A DNA stretch of 64,000 nt from Lolium rigidum (taxonomy: Eukaryota > Streptophyta > Magnoliopsida > Poales > Poaceae), in the NCBI RefSeq assembly GCF_022539505.1, contig NC_061510.1, positions 396,224,249 through 396,288,248 on the forward strand, given 5' to 3'. The translations under genes were made by a program, and so were the position numbers. This document shows, in pieces, positions 47,869-58,006 of the stretch (positions within the stretch are counted from its first letter, which is position 1; the number at the start of each line of letters is the position of its first letter). Below the pieces are notes generated by a model. It made no database searches and was not told where the DNA came from. It was given only the letters and a program-made list of their open reading frames with translations.

Positions 47869-48186
47869 CGCGCCTGGCTCCTTGGCCACGCCGCCCACAC
47901 GTGTGGGGCCACCAGGGCTCCCCTCTGGTGCCTCTCGGGTGTTCTGGAAGCTTCGTGGAATTATAAGATGCTGGGCGTTGATTTCGTCCAATTCCGAGAA
48001 TATTTCCTTACTAGGATTTCTGAAACCAAAAATAGCAGAAAACAGGAACTGGCACTTCGGCATCTCGTCAATAGGTTAGTTCCGGAAAATGCATAATAAT
48101 GATATATAATGTGTATAAAACATGTGAGTATCATCATAAAAGTAGCATGGAACATAAGAAATTATAGATACGTTTGAGACGTATCA
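47869..48186 (-). repeat. E1 5' LTR, second part
   Basis: Continues from 17191 and ends GACGTATCA at the AGACC duplication. On the element strand this is the LTR start, which is shared with E2-type LTRs. Confidence 0.88.
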
Positions 48187-48191
48187 AGACC

Positions 48192-48796
48192 CAGCTGCGT
48201 TGTGCCCCGGACGTAACGCAGGATGCGTTTGATGAGCTGCAGATGGACGTCGCGCGGTGCGTGCATGAACTGGCACGCGTGCTGAACGGCATAGGCGATG
48301 TCGGGCCATGTCAGCGTGAGGTACTGGAGCGCGCCGGCCAAGCTCCTGTATTCAGAGGGGTTCGGAAGAAGGGTGCCGTCCGCCGCAGAGAGCTTCACCT
48401 TGGAGTCCACCGGCGTGCCGATGGGCTTGCAGCCGATCATGTTTGAGCGTTCCAGGAGTTCCAGCGCGTACTGCTGCTAGGAGAGGAACAGGCCGGCGTC
48501 AGATCGGTGCACGTTGATGCCGAGGAAGTGGTGCAGCTCGCCAATGTCCGTCATGGAGAACTCGCCATGCAGGGACTGGATGATGGAGCGCAGGAGCGCG
48601 GTGGTGCTTGCCGTGAGGATAATGTCATCCACGTACAAGAGCAGGTACGCGGTGGCGCCGCCGCGGTGCATGACGAAGAGCGACGAGTCGCAGCGCGAGG
48701 CCGTGAAGCCTAGGTGCAGAAGGTGCGAGGTGAATCGCTGGAACCAAGCATGGGGGGCTGCTTCAGGCCGTAGAGCGAGCGTTGGAGCTGGCATAC
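48192..48796 (-). pseudogene. Copia reverse transcriptase, second half of the split element
   Basis: On the minus strand: RSLYGLKQ with a shift, then HAWFQRFTSHLLHLGF, the catalytic LLYVDDIILTAS, and GELHHFLGINVH; then, after a single in-frame TAG near 48478, SNMIGCKPIGTPVDSK and PDIAYAVQHACQFMHAPR to RYVRGTTQLG at 48192. The next residues of the polyprotein are at 10614 and leftward. The 5' half of the element (gag, integrase) is missing at the junction with the Gypsy pol near 48796. Confidence 0.88.
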
Positions 48797-50180
48797 ATGA
48801 TGATGCAAAGCCTGTTGTTGAACATCAGCGTCGTCTAATTCCTAAGATGAAGGATGTGGTAAGGAATGAGGTATTAAAACTTCTTGAAGCTGGTATTATA
48901 TATCCTATTGCTGATAGTAGATGGGTTAGTCCTGTGCATTGTGTTCCTAAGAAAGGAGGAATGACTCGTTGTGCCTAATGATAATGATGAGCTCATCCCT
49001 CAAAGAGTAGTTGTAGGGTATAGAATGTGCATTGATTATCGCAAAGTTAATAAGGTTACTAAGAAAGATCATTACCCTTTACCTTTTATTGATCAAATGT
49101 TAGAAAGGTTGTCTAAAAATACTCATTTTTGCTTTCTTGATGGTTATTCTGGGTTTTCACAAATTGTTGTTAAAACTAAAGATCAAGAGAAAACCACTTT
49201 CACTTGTCCCTATGGAACTTATGCTTATAGGCGTATGCCTTTTGGTTTATGTAATGCTCCTGCTACTTTTCAAAGATGCATGCCTGCTATTTTTCATGGC
49301 TTTTGTGAGAATATTGTAGAGGTATTCATGGATGATTTTTCTGTCTATGGGAATTCTTTTAATAATTGCTTGCGAAACCTTGATAAAGTATTGCAGAGAT
49401 GTGAAGAAACTAACCTTGTTCTTAATTGGGAGAAATGCCACTTTATGGTTAACGAAGGAATTGTATTGGGACATAAAATTTCCGAGAGAGGTATTGAAGT
49501 TGATAGAGCTAAAGTTGAAGCAATTGAGAAGATGCCCTACCCTAGGGATGTTAAAGGTATTCGTAGTGTTCTTGGTCATGCTGGGTTTTATAGGAGATTT
49601 ATTAAAGATTTCTCCAAGATTTCAAAGCCTCTTACTAATCTTCTTCAAAAAGATGTACCTTTTTGTTTTTGATGATGATTGTAAGGAAGCTTTTGAAACT
49701 CTAAAGAAAGCCTTAAAAACTTCTCCTGTAGTTGAACCTCCTGATTGGAATTTACCTTTTGAAATTATGTGCGATGCTAGTGATTTTGCTGTAGGCGCTG
49801 TTCTTGGACAGCGAGTAGATAAGAAATTGAATGTTATTCATTATGCTAGCAAAACTCTTGATGCTGCTCAAAGAAATTATGCTACAACTGAAAAAGAGTT
49901 ATTAGCTGTAGTTTTTGCTTGTGACAAGTTTAGATCCTATATTGTTGATTCAAAAGTTACAATTCATACTGATCATGCTGCAATTAGATACCTTATGGAA
50001 AAGAAAGATGCTAAGCCAAGACTTATAGATGGGTGCTTCTTTTGCAAGAATTTGATTTACATATTATAGATAGGAAAGGTGCTGATAATCCTGTTGCTGA
50101 TAATTTGTCTAGATTAGAGAATATTGCTGATGATCCTGTTCCTGTTAATGATAGTTTTCCAAATGAACAATTGGCTGTAA
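48797..50180 (+). pseudogene. Gypsy pol, reverse transcriptase and RNase H (5'-truncated)
   Basis: Starting mid-RT, the frame shows EAGIIYPIADSRWVSPVH, a shift near 48968, CIDYRKVNKVTKKDHYPLPF, FLDGYSGFSQI, MPFGLCNAPATFQRC and the catalytic [11 protein letters not shown]. After another shift near 49665 comes RNase H with [18 protein letters not shown] and [13 protein letters not shown], ending in [10 protein letters not shown], and a third shift near 50030. The tail runs GADNPVADNLSRLE. The sequence style is of the Athila/Ty3 branch of plant Gypsy. The frame breaks may in part be sequencing errors. Confidence 0.9.
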
Positions 50181-50186
50181 TAAAAG

Positions 50187-51545
50187 GTGAGCTCGCGAGA
50201 TAGTCCTTGGTACGCTGATTATGCTAACTTTATTGTTTCCAAGTACTTGCCTCCAACCTTTTCAGCTCAGCAAAGGAGGAAATTCTTTTATGACTTGAGG
50301 CATTATTTTTGGGATGACCCACACTTATATAAAGAAGGAGTGGATGGTATTCTGCGAAGATGTGTTCCCGAATATGAACAACAAGAGATATTGAGTAAGT
50401 GTCATGGTAGTGTTTATGGAGGACATCACGCCGGAGATAGAACCGCGCAAAAGGTTCTACAATCAGGTTTCTATTGGCCAACCCTCTTCAAAGATGCAAG
50501 AAAGTTTATTTTATCTTGTGATGAATGTCAAAGGGTTGGTAATATCTCCAAACGCAATGAAATGCCTATGAATTATACTCTTGTTATTGAACCATTCGAT
50601 TGTTGGGGATTTGACTTCATGGGTCCTTTCCCTTCTTCAGAAGGTAACACTCATATACTTGTCGCTGTTGATTATGTTACTAAATGGGTGGAAGCCATAC
50701 CCACAAAAAGTGTTGATGGTGAGACTTCTTTAAGAATGCTTTTAGATATTATTTTTCCTAGATTTGGAGTTCCTAGATATCTCATGACTGATGGAGGTTC
50801 TCATTTTATTCATGGTGGTTTTAGAAAAACTCTTGCGAAATATGGTATTAATCATAGGATTGCTTCCGCTTATCATCCTCAAACTAGTGGGCAAGTAGAA
50901 TTATCAAATAGAGTGATTAAATCTATCTTGCAAAAGACTGTTAATAAATCTAGAAAGAACTGGGCTATTAAATTAAAGGAAGCACTATGGGCTTATAGAA
51001 CTGCTTATAAAAATCCCATGGGTATGTCACCGTATAAAATGGTTTATGGGAAAGCTTGTCATTTACATTTAGAACTAGAGCACAAAGCTTATTGGGCTGT
51101 AAGAGAACTAAATAAAGATCCTAAACTTGCCGGTGAGAAGAGATTGCTACAATTGAGTTCTCTAGATGAATGGAGAAGTGAAGCTTATGAAAATGCTAAA
51201 CTCTTTAAAGAGAAAGTTAAGAAATGGCATGATAGAAGAATTATCAAAAGAGAATTTAATGTTGGGGATAAAGTCCTATTGTATCGGTCTCGTCTCGGAT
51301 TTTTTGCAGGGAAATTACTCTCAAAATGGGAAGGACCATATGTCATTGTGGAGGTGTATCGTTCGGGAGCAATTAAAATTAGTTCTCTGCAAGGCAATGC
51401 CACACAGGTGGTGAATGGACAAAGACTCAAGCATTATATCTCTGGTGATTCTTATAATGAAGATGTTGATGTTATTCGAGTGGTAACTCCGGAAGCTTTC
51501 ATCAAAGGCCAAATTGACAGTTCTGCAGAGTTCGACTTTGAATAG
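50187..51545 (+). CDS. Gypsy integrase, 452-codon open frame
   Basis: Domains in order: an HHCC zinc region (CHGSVYGGHHAGDR and LSCDECQR), the catalytic core with FDFMGPFP (first D), YLMTDGGSHF (second D) and SGQVELSNR (E) in exact D-35-E spacing, and a GPY/F-type C-terminus (SKWEGPYVIVEVY). All catalytic residues are present. In the family it joins the element's cDNA to host DNA. The ATG at 50187 is the start of the open frame only, since the protein is normally released from the pol polyprotein. It is continuous with RNase H upstream through a shift near 50180-50200. Confidence 0.92.
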   Translation: MSSRDSPWYADYANFIVSKYLPPTFSAQQRRKFFYDLRHYFWDDPHLYKEGVDGILRRCVPEYEQQEILSKCHGSVYGGHHAGDRTAQKVLQSGFYWPTLFKDARKFILSCDECQRVGNISKRNEMPMNYTLVIEPFDCWGFDFMGPFPSSEGNTHILVAVDYVTKWVEAIPTKSVDGETSLRMLLDIIFPRFGVPRYLMTDGGSHFIHGGFRKTLAKYGINHRIASAYHPQTSGQVELSNRVIKSILQKTVNKSRKNWAIKLKEALWAYRTAYKNPMGMSPYKMVYGKACHLHLELEHKAYWAVRELNKDPKLAGEKRLLQLSSLDEWRSEAYENAKLFKEKVKKWHDRRIIKREFNVGDKVLLYRSRLGFFAGKLLSKWEGPYVIVEVYRSGAIKISSLQGNATQVVNGQRLKHYISGDSYNEDVDVIRVVTPEAFIKGQIDSSAEFDFE

Positions 51546-51882
51546 GTAACGATATCGGTAATAAAAAGTCCGCATTTAACTTTCCGAACAATGTTTTTGC
51601 TATTTTTGGAAAATATGAAAAATTACGAGATCGAAACGGAGTGGAGGAGACGCACGGGGGCGTGCCCCCATAGGCCGGCGCGGGCCCTAGCCTGGCCGCG
51701 CCGCCCTATGAGGACAGCCCCTCGCTGCCCCTCTCCGACTCTGGTTCGACCTGGTACTTTCCTTCTGTCGTGAAAATTTCTGCTATATAATCCCCCGGAC
51801 CCCTGGAGGTCCATATATCGATTTCTCGTCGTGTTTTGTTTCGAGCTGTTTTCTGCCAGGATCCGCCGGATCTAGAGCCAGC

Positions 51883-52380
51883 ATGTCTTCGTCGGGAACT
51901 CCGAAGGACGGCTTCTTTGAGGACGTCGTCAACCCGTACATGAACGAGCTGAAGATGCACCCCAAGGAATTGCTGCTCGTAGATGGAGAGTTGCAGATTG
52001 AAGATGTCCGGGGTCCTAAAGGAGAACGAAGTTTGGAGGACAGGATGGAGAAATTAGAACAAGAGGTCTTCAACTACAAGAAGATGGCTGAGCGTGAAGT
52101 GGACATCTTCCACAAAATTGTGTCTGAACTTATTGATGGACACAAGAAGGAGACTGCAAGGCTGTGGGACGATATCTTCTCGCTTCACGACACTACCAAC
52201 AAACTCCAAGCTCAACTCTATGATGTTCAGAATCAAAATTGTGAGTATGAAAATAGGTTTAAACACATAAGTTATGCTGGTAGTTTCAGGATTCCGGAGA
52301 CCAAGATGTCATTTGTTGATGGAGAGCCCCTTCCTTGGAAGTCTGATGATGGGAAGAATTCACCACCGCCGAAGGAGTAA
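51883..52380 (+). CDS. Coiled-coil ORF downstream of Gypsy pol, 165 aa
   Basis: An intact frame starts MSSSGTPKDGFFEDVVNP at 51883, 338 bases after the integrase stop. Residues about 55-130 are a heptad-like charged stretch (SLEDRMEKLEQEVFNYKKM, then HKKETARLWDD and TNKLQAQLYDVQNQ), predicted to be coiled coil. The end is proline- and charge-rich. No signal peptide, membrane segment or zinc motif was seen, so it is not envelope-like despite being in the env position. Closely similar ORFs occur, to my knowledge, in other grass Gypsy elements; the function is unknown. It sits in the same orientation and element as pol, which suggests a late-translated or subgenomic product. Confidence 0.7.
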   Translation: MSSSGTPKDGFFEDVVNPYMNELKMHPKELLLVDGELQIEDVRGPKGERSLEDRMEKLEQEVFNYKKMAEREVDIFHKIVSELIDGHKKETARLWDDIFSLHDTTNKLQAQLYDVQNQNCEYENRFKHISYAGSFRIPETKMSFVDGEPLPWKSDDGKNSPPPKE

Positions 52381-52401
52381 TTCATCATTGGTATTGGCAC
52401 C

Positions 52402-54001
52402 TGATACGTCTCCGACGTATCGATAATTTCTTATGTTCCATGCCATATTATTGATGATACCTACATGTTTTATGCACACTTTATGTCATATTCGTGCATT
52501 TTCTGGAACTAACCTATTAACAAGATGCCGAAGAGCCGATTCTGTCGTTTTCGCTGTTTTTGGTTTCGGAAATCCTAGTAACGAAATATTCTCGGAATTG
52601 GACGAAATCAAAACCCGGGGTCCTATTTTGCCACGAAGCTTCCGAGAAGACCGAAGAGGAGTCGAAGTGGGGCCACGAGGGGCCGCCACCATAGGCGGCG
52701 CGGCCCGGGCCTTGGCCGCGCCGACCTGTGGTGTGGGGCCCTCGTGTGGCCCCCCACGTTGCCCTTCCGCCTACTTAAAGCCTCCGTCGCGAAAACCCCG
52801 ATACAAAGAACCACGATACGGAAAACCTTCCAGAGACGCCGCCGCCGCCAATCCCATCTCGGGGGATTCTGGAGATCTCCTCCGGCACCCTGCCGGAGAG
52901 GGGATTCATCTCCCGGAGGACTCTTCACCGCCATGGTCGCCTCCGGAGTGATGAGTGAGTAGTTCACCCCTGGACTATGGGTCCATAGCAGTAGCTAGAT
53001 GGTTGTCTTCTCCTCATTGTGCTTCATTGTTGGATCTTGTGAGCTGCCTAACATGATCAAGATCATCTATCTGTAATGCTATATGTTGTGTTTGTCGAGA
53101 TCCGATGGATAGAGAATACCATGTTATGTTAATTATCAAGTTATTACCTATGTGTTGTTTATGATCTTGCATGCTCTCCGTTATTAGTAGAGGCTTTGGC
53201 CAAGTTGATGCTAGTAACTCCAAGAGGGAGTATTTATGCTCGATAGTGGGTTCATGCCCGCATTGATATCCGGGGAGTGACAGAAACCCCTAAGGTTGTC
53301 TTTGTCTCGTTGCCACTAGGGATAAAACATTGATGCTATGTCCGAGGATGTAGTTGTTGATTACATTACGCACCATACTTAATGCAATTGTCTGTTGCTT
53401 TGCAACTTAATACCGGAAGGGGTTCGGATGATAACCCGAAGGTGGACTTTTTAGGCATAGATGCGACTTGGATGGCGGTCTATGTACTTTGTCGTAATGC
53501 CCAATTAAATCTCACTATATTTATCATGACATGTATGTGCATTGTTATGCCCTCTCTATTTGTCAATTGCCCGACTGTAATTTGTTCACCCAACATGCTT
53601 TATCTTATGGGAGAGACACCTCTAGTGAACTGTGGACCCTGGTCCATTCTTTTATACTCGAAATACAAATCGCTGCAATACTTGTTTTTACTATTTTCTC
53701 TCGCAAACAATCATCTTCCACACAATACGGTTAATCCTTTGTTACAGCAAGCCGGTGAGATTGACAACCTCACTGTTTCGTTGGGGCAAAGTACTTTGGT
53801 TGTGTTGTGCAGGTTCCACGTTGGCGCCGGAATCCCCGGTGTTGCGCCGCACTACATCCCGCCGCCATCAACCTTCAACGTGCTTCTTGGCTCCTCCTCG
53901 GTTCGATAAACCTTGGTTTCTTTACGAGGGAAAACTTGCTGCCGTGCGCATCATACCTTCCTCTTGGGGTTTCCAACGAACGTGTGAGTTACACGCCATC
54001 A
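52402..54001 (+). repeat. E4 LTR (1,600 bp)
   Basis: TGATACGTCTCCGACGTATC at the left and GCCATCA at the right. It is followed by a primer-binding site and leader, so it acts as a 5' LTR. The bases before it (GGTATTGGCACC) are not a polypurine tract, so it is unlikely to be the 3' LTR of the pol element to its left. Confidence 0.85.
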
Positions 54002-54261
54002 AGCATATTTTCCGGCGCCGTTGCGGGGAGATCAAGACACGCCGCAAGGGGAGTCTCCACTTCCCAACCTCTTTACTTTGTTTTTGTCTTGCTTTATTTT
54101 ATTTACTACTTTGTTTGCTGCATTATATCAAAACACAAAAAAATTAGTTGCTAGCTTTACTTTATTTACTATCTTGTTTGCTATATCAAAAACACAAAAA
54201 AATTAGTTACTTGCATTTACTTTATCTAGTTTGCTTTATTTACTACTGCTAAAATGGCCAC
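54002..54261 (+). other. E4 leader up to the gag start codon
   Basis: The primer site CCGGCGCCGTTGCGGGGA (54012-54029) is followed by the T-rich leader seen in E2 and E5, and ATGGCC at 54254. The E5 LTR begins five bases after the ATG, so E4 gag is cut off at its second codon. Confidence 0.75.
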
Positions 54262-55857
54262 TGATACGTCTCCGACGTATCGATAATTTCTTATGTTCTA
54301 TGCCATATTATTGATGATACCTACATGTTTTATGCACACTTTATGTCATATTCGTGCATTTTCTGGAACTAACCTATTAACAAGATGCCTGAAGTGCCGG
54401 TTCTCGTTTTTACGCTGTTTTTGGTTTCAGAAATCCTAGTAACGAAATATTCTCGGAATTGGACAAAACAAAGACCCAGGGGCCTATTTTTCCACGGAGC
54501 TTCCGGAAGACCGAAGAACATACGAAGTGGGGCCACGAGGTGGCGACACCACAAGGCGGCGCGGCCCGGGGGCCCGCGCCGCCCTATGGTGTGGCCCCTC
54601 GTCGTGCCCCCGACTCGCCCTTCCGCCTACTTAAAGCCTCCGTCGCGAAACCCCCGATGCGAAAAACCACGATACGGAAAACCTTGCGAGACGCCGCCGC
54701 CGCCGATCCCATCTCGGGGGATTCGGAGATCTCCTCCGGCACCCTGCCGGAGAGGGGATTCATCTCCCGGAGGACTCTACACCGCCATGGTCGCCTCCGG
54801 AGTGATGAGTGAGTAGTTCACCCCTGGACTATGGGTCCATAGCGGTAGCTAGATGGTTGTCTTCTCCTCATTGTGCTTCATTGTTGGATCTTGTGAGCTG
54901 CCTAACATGATCAAGATCATCTATCCGTAATTCTATATGTTGTGTTTGTCGGGATCCGATGGATAGAGAATACCATGTCATGTTAATTATCAAGTTATTA
55001 TACATGTGTTGTTTATGATCTTGCATGCTCTCCGTTACTAGTAGAGGCTACGGCCAAGTTTTTACTCTTAACTCCAAGAGGGAGTATTTATGCTCGATAG
55101 TGGGTTCATGCCTGCATTGACACACGGGACGATGTGAGAAAGTTCTAAGGTTGTGTTGTCTTGTTGCCACTAGGGATAAAACATTGGCGCTATGTCCGAG
55201 GATGTAGTTGTTGATTACATTACGCACCATACTTAATGCAATTGTCTGTTGTTAGCAACTTAATGCTTGGAGGGGTTCGGATGATAACTCTGAAGGTGGA
55301 CTTTTTAGGCATAGATGCGGTTGGATGGCGGTCTATGTACTTTGTCGTAATGCCCAATTAAATCTCACTATACTTATCATGTCATGTATGTGCATTGTTA
55401 TGCCCTCTCTATTTGTCAATTGCCCGACTGTAATTTGTTCACCCAACATGCTTTTATCTTATGGGAGAGACACCTCTAGTGAGCTGTGGACCCCGGTCCA
55501 TTCTTTAATACTCGAAATACAAATCTCGCTTGCAATACTTGTTTTTACTATTTTCTCTGCAAACAATCATCTTCCACACAATACGGTTAATCCTTTGTTA
55601 CAGCAAGCCGGTGAGATTGACAACCTCCTTGTTTCGTTGGGGCAAAGTACTTTGGTTGTGTTGTGCAGGTTCCACGTTGGCGCCGGAATCTCTGGTGTTG
55701 CGCCGCACTACATCCCGCCGCCATCAACCTTCAACGTGCTTCTTGGCTCCTCCTGGTTCGATAAACCTTGGTTTCTTTCTAAGGGAAAACTTGCTGCTGT
55801 GCGCATCATACCTTCCTCTTGGGGTTGCCCAACGAACGTGTGAAATACACGCCATCA
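54262..55857 (+). repeat. E5 5' LTR (1,596 bp)
   Basis: Closely related to 52402-54001 over its full length, with the same tip palindrome. Confidence 0.88.
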
Positions 55858-55868
55858 AGCATATTTTC

Positions 55869-55970
55869 TGGCGCCGTTGCCGGGGAACTGAAGAAAAGCT
55901 ACACCACAAAGATTTCTAACTCCCACGTCAACTACGCGCCAGACATATTTTCCGGCGCCGTTGCCGGGGA
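55869..55970 (+). repeat. Duplicated primer-binding site in E5 leader
   Basis: TGGCGCCGTTGCCGGGGA at 55869-55886 and CCGGCGCCGTTGCCGGGGA at 55952-55970. The intervening bases end GTCAACTACGCGCCAGACAT, resembling an LTR end. Confidence 0.8.
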
Positions 55971-56198
55971 GATCAAGACACTGTCTGCAAGGGGAGTCTC
56001 CACTTCCCAATCTCTTTACTTTGTTTTTGTCTTGCTTTATTTTATTTACTACTTTGTTTGCTGCATTATATCAAAACACAAAAAAATTAGTTGCTAGCTT
56101 TACTTTATTTACTTGTCTTGTTTGCTATATCAAAAACACAAAAAAATTAGTTTACTTGCATTTACTTTATCTAGTTTGCTTTATTTACTATTGCTAAA

Positions 56199-57212
56199 AT
56201 GGCCAACCCTGAAAATACTAAGTTGTGTGACTTCACTAGCACAAATAATAATGATTTCTTATGCACACCTATTGCTCCACACTGCTACTACTGACGGAAT
56301 TCTTTGAAATTAAACCTGCTTTACTAAATCTTGTTATGCGAGAGCAATTTTCGGTGTTAGTTCGATGATGCTTTGCTGCCCATCTCAATAATTTTGTTGA
56401 ACTATGTGAAATGCAAAAGTATAAAGATGTAGATGGTGACATTATAAAATTAAAATTGTTTCCTTTCTCATTAAGAGGAAGAGCTAAAGATTGGTTGCTA
56501 TCTACTGCCTAAGAATAGTATTGATTCATGGACTAAATGCAAGGATGCTTTTATTGGTAGATATTATCCCCCTGCTAAAATTATATCTTTGAGGAGTAGC
56601 ATAATGAATTTTAAACAATTGGATAATGAACATGTTGCTCAAGCTTGGGAAAGAATGAAATCTCTGGTTAAAAATTGCCCAACCCATGGAGTGACTACTT
56701 GGATGATCATCCAAACCTTCTATGCGAGGACTAAATTTTTCTTCGCGGAATTTATTGGATTCAGCTGCTGGAGGTACCTTTATGTCCATCACTCTTGGTG
56801 AAGCAACAAAGCTTCTTGATAATATGATGGTTAATTACTCTGAATGGCACACGGAAAGAGCTCCACAAGGTAAGAAGGTAAATTCTGTTGAAGAATCCTC
56901 TTCCTTGAATGATAAAGTTGATGCTATTATGTCTATGCTTGTGAATGATAGGACTAATGTTGATCCTAATAATGTTCCATTAGCTTCATTGGTTGCCCAA
57001 GAAGAACATGTTGATGTAAACTTCATTAAAAATAATAATTTCAACAACAATGCTTATCGGAACAATTCTAGTAATAACTATAGGCCATATCCTTATAATA
57101 ATGGTAACGGTTATGCTAATTCTTATGGGAATTCTTACAACAATAATAGGAATACACCCCCTGGACTTGAAGCCATGCTTAAAGAATTTATTAGTACACA
57201 AAGCTGCCTTTA
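56199..57212 (+). pseudogene. E5 gag (frameshifted, cut by gap)
   Basis: It starts ATGGCCAACCCTGAAAATAC at 56199. There are several frame breaks (near 56285, 56350 and 56505, and at about 56725). Open pieces include 56589-56801 and 56722-57213, with the same capsid-like and Asn/Tyr-rich parts as E2 and E3. It ends at the gap. Confidence 0.82.
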
Positions 57213-57218
57213 ACAAAT

Positions 57219-57318
57219 NNNNNNNNNNNNNNNNNNNNNNNNNNNNNNNNNNNNNNNNNNNNNNNNNNNNNNNNNNNNNNNNNNNNNNNNNNNNNNNNNN
57301 NNNNNNNNNNNNNNNNNN
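57219..57318. other. Assembly gap, 100 N
   Basis: Exactly 100 N. The sequence on the two sides is unrelated. Confidence 0.99.
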
Positions 57319-57577
57319 GTCTTCAGTGATGCAATGGCGCAAAGAATCAGCGAGACGCTCTAAAAAAAATGTACGGAGTATATCGAATGCATAAGAAATG
57401 TTGTAATTTTAACTATTTTAAACTAAACCCACGATATTTACTATGAATCAGAGGGAACACTAATTTGTGTAAGCTCCTAAAAATTGTATCTATAAGTTAT
57501 GTATTTTTCAAACACAATATAAAAGCAGCTGTTTATTGGCAGCGGACCTACACAAGCGCACGCGCCTGCGCTTTTTA

Positions 57578-57755
57578 GAAGCGCGCAGAAAAATGACACA
57601 CGACTGATACGCGCATAGTGGCAGCGTACCTCCAAAGGAAACAAGCGACTAGTAAGTGGGCCCCAGCCGCCCCTCCCCCCTCCCCTCCAAAACTTATCCT
57701 CAGCGCGCCGTTTTAGTGACACGCGACCGATATGTGCATAGTGGCAGCGTGCCAA
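57578..57755. repeat. Two-copy promoter-proximal repeat, spacing about 122 bp
   Basis: GCGCGCAGAAAAATGACACA at 57578 and GCGCGCCGTTTTAGTGACAC at about 57700, each followed by a CGAC(T/C)GATA block and then GCATAGTGGCAGCGT. Confidence 0.65.
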
Positions 57756-57839
57756 AGATAGCAACCGCGTGCGCCTGTAGACGGGAAAATTGTGCGTGGC
57801 CAATACTGCGGGGGAAAGAAGCGCGGGATTTTGCCGCGC

Positions 57840-58006
57840 GGGGGAAAGGTTCTTCACACTATAAAAGGGACACCGTGTGCCGCCCCCAGCACAGTTGTCC
57901 CGTCTTCTCCACACCGCGCACGCGTCGATCGTCTTCTCCGCAGACCACCGCGCCAAGCGGCGCGGCATGCATGGCGCCACCGGCTACACCGACGTGCGAG
58001 AGTGCC
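57840..58006 (+). promoter_or_regulatory. TATA promoter and first-exon start, cut by LTR H
   Basis: CTATAAAAGGG at 57859-57869 is a strong TATA box. A C-rich leader follows, and ATGs occur at about 57966 and 57970 (ATGCATGGCGCC). About 40 bases later, at 58007, an LTR begins. The downstream gene cannot be identified from so short an exon. The candidate target duplication on this side is GTGCC. Confidence 0.45.

Larger units (their letters stand above)
10620..48186 (-). mobile_element. E1: non-autonomous Gypsy-type LTR element, split by nested insertions
   Basis: It starts TGATGTCTACGC at 10620 and ends GACGTATCA at 48186, flanked by the perfect 5-bp duplication AGACC. The net element is about 6.9 kb (10620-17191 plus 47869-48186). 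It is read on the minus strand. The primer-binding site next to the 5' LTR (about 15593-15613) matches plant tRNA-Asp as TGGCGCCGTTGTCGGGGA. It carries one orphan ORF (14773-15453) and no gag, protease, reverse transcriptase or integrase. Its 3' non-coding part resembles that of E2 and E3. Confidence 0.88.
54262..57218 (+). mobile_element. E5: Gypsy-type element inserted at the E4 gag start, cut by the gap
   Basis: LTR (54262-55857), leader with two primer sites, and gag. The right part is lost in the 100-N gap, so the target duplication cannot be tested (left candidate GCCAC). Confidence 0.8.

Noticed and set aside
48507..48713. Plus-strand ORF over the Copia reverse transcriptase
   Set aside because: Shadow of the minus-strand Copia frame.
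52402..54001. LTR as the 3' LTR of the pol element at 48797-52380
   Set aside because: No polypurine tract precedes it, and it is followed by a primer site and leader as a 5' LTR would be. A tandem array is not fully excluded.
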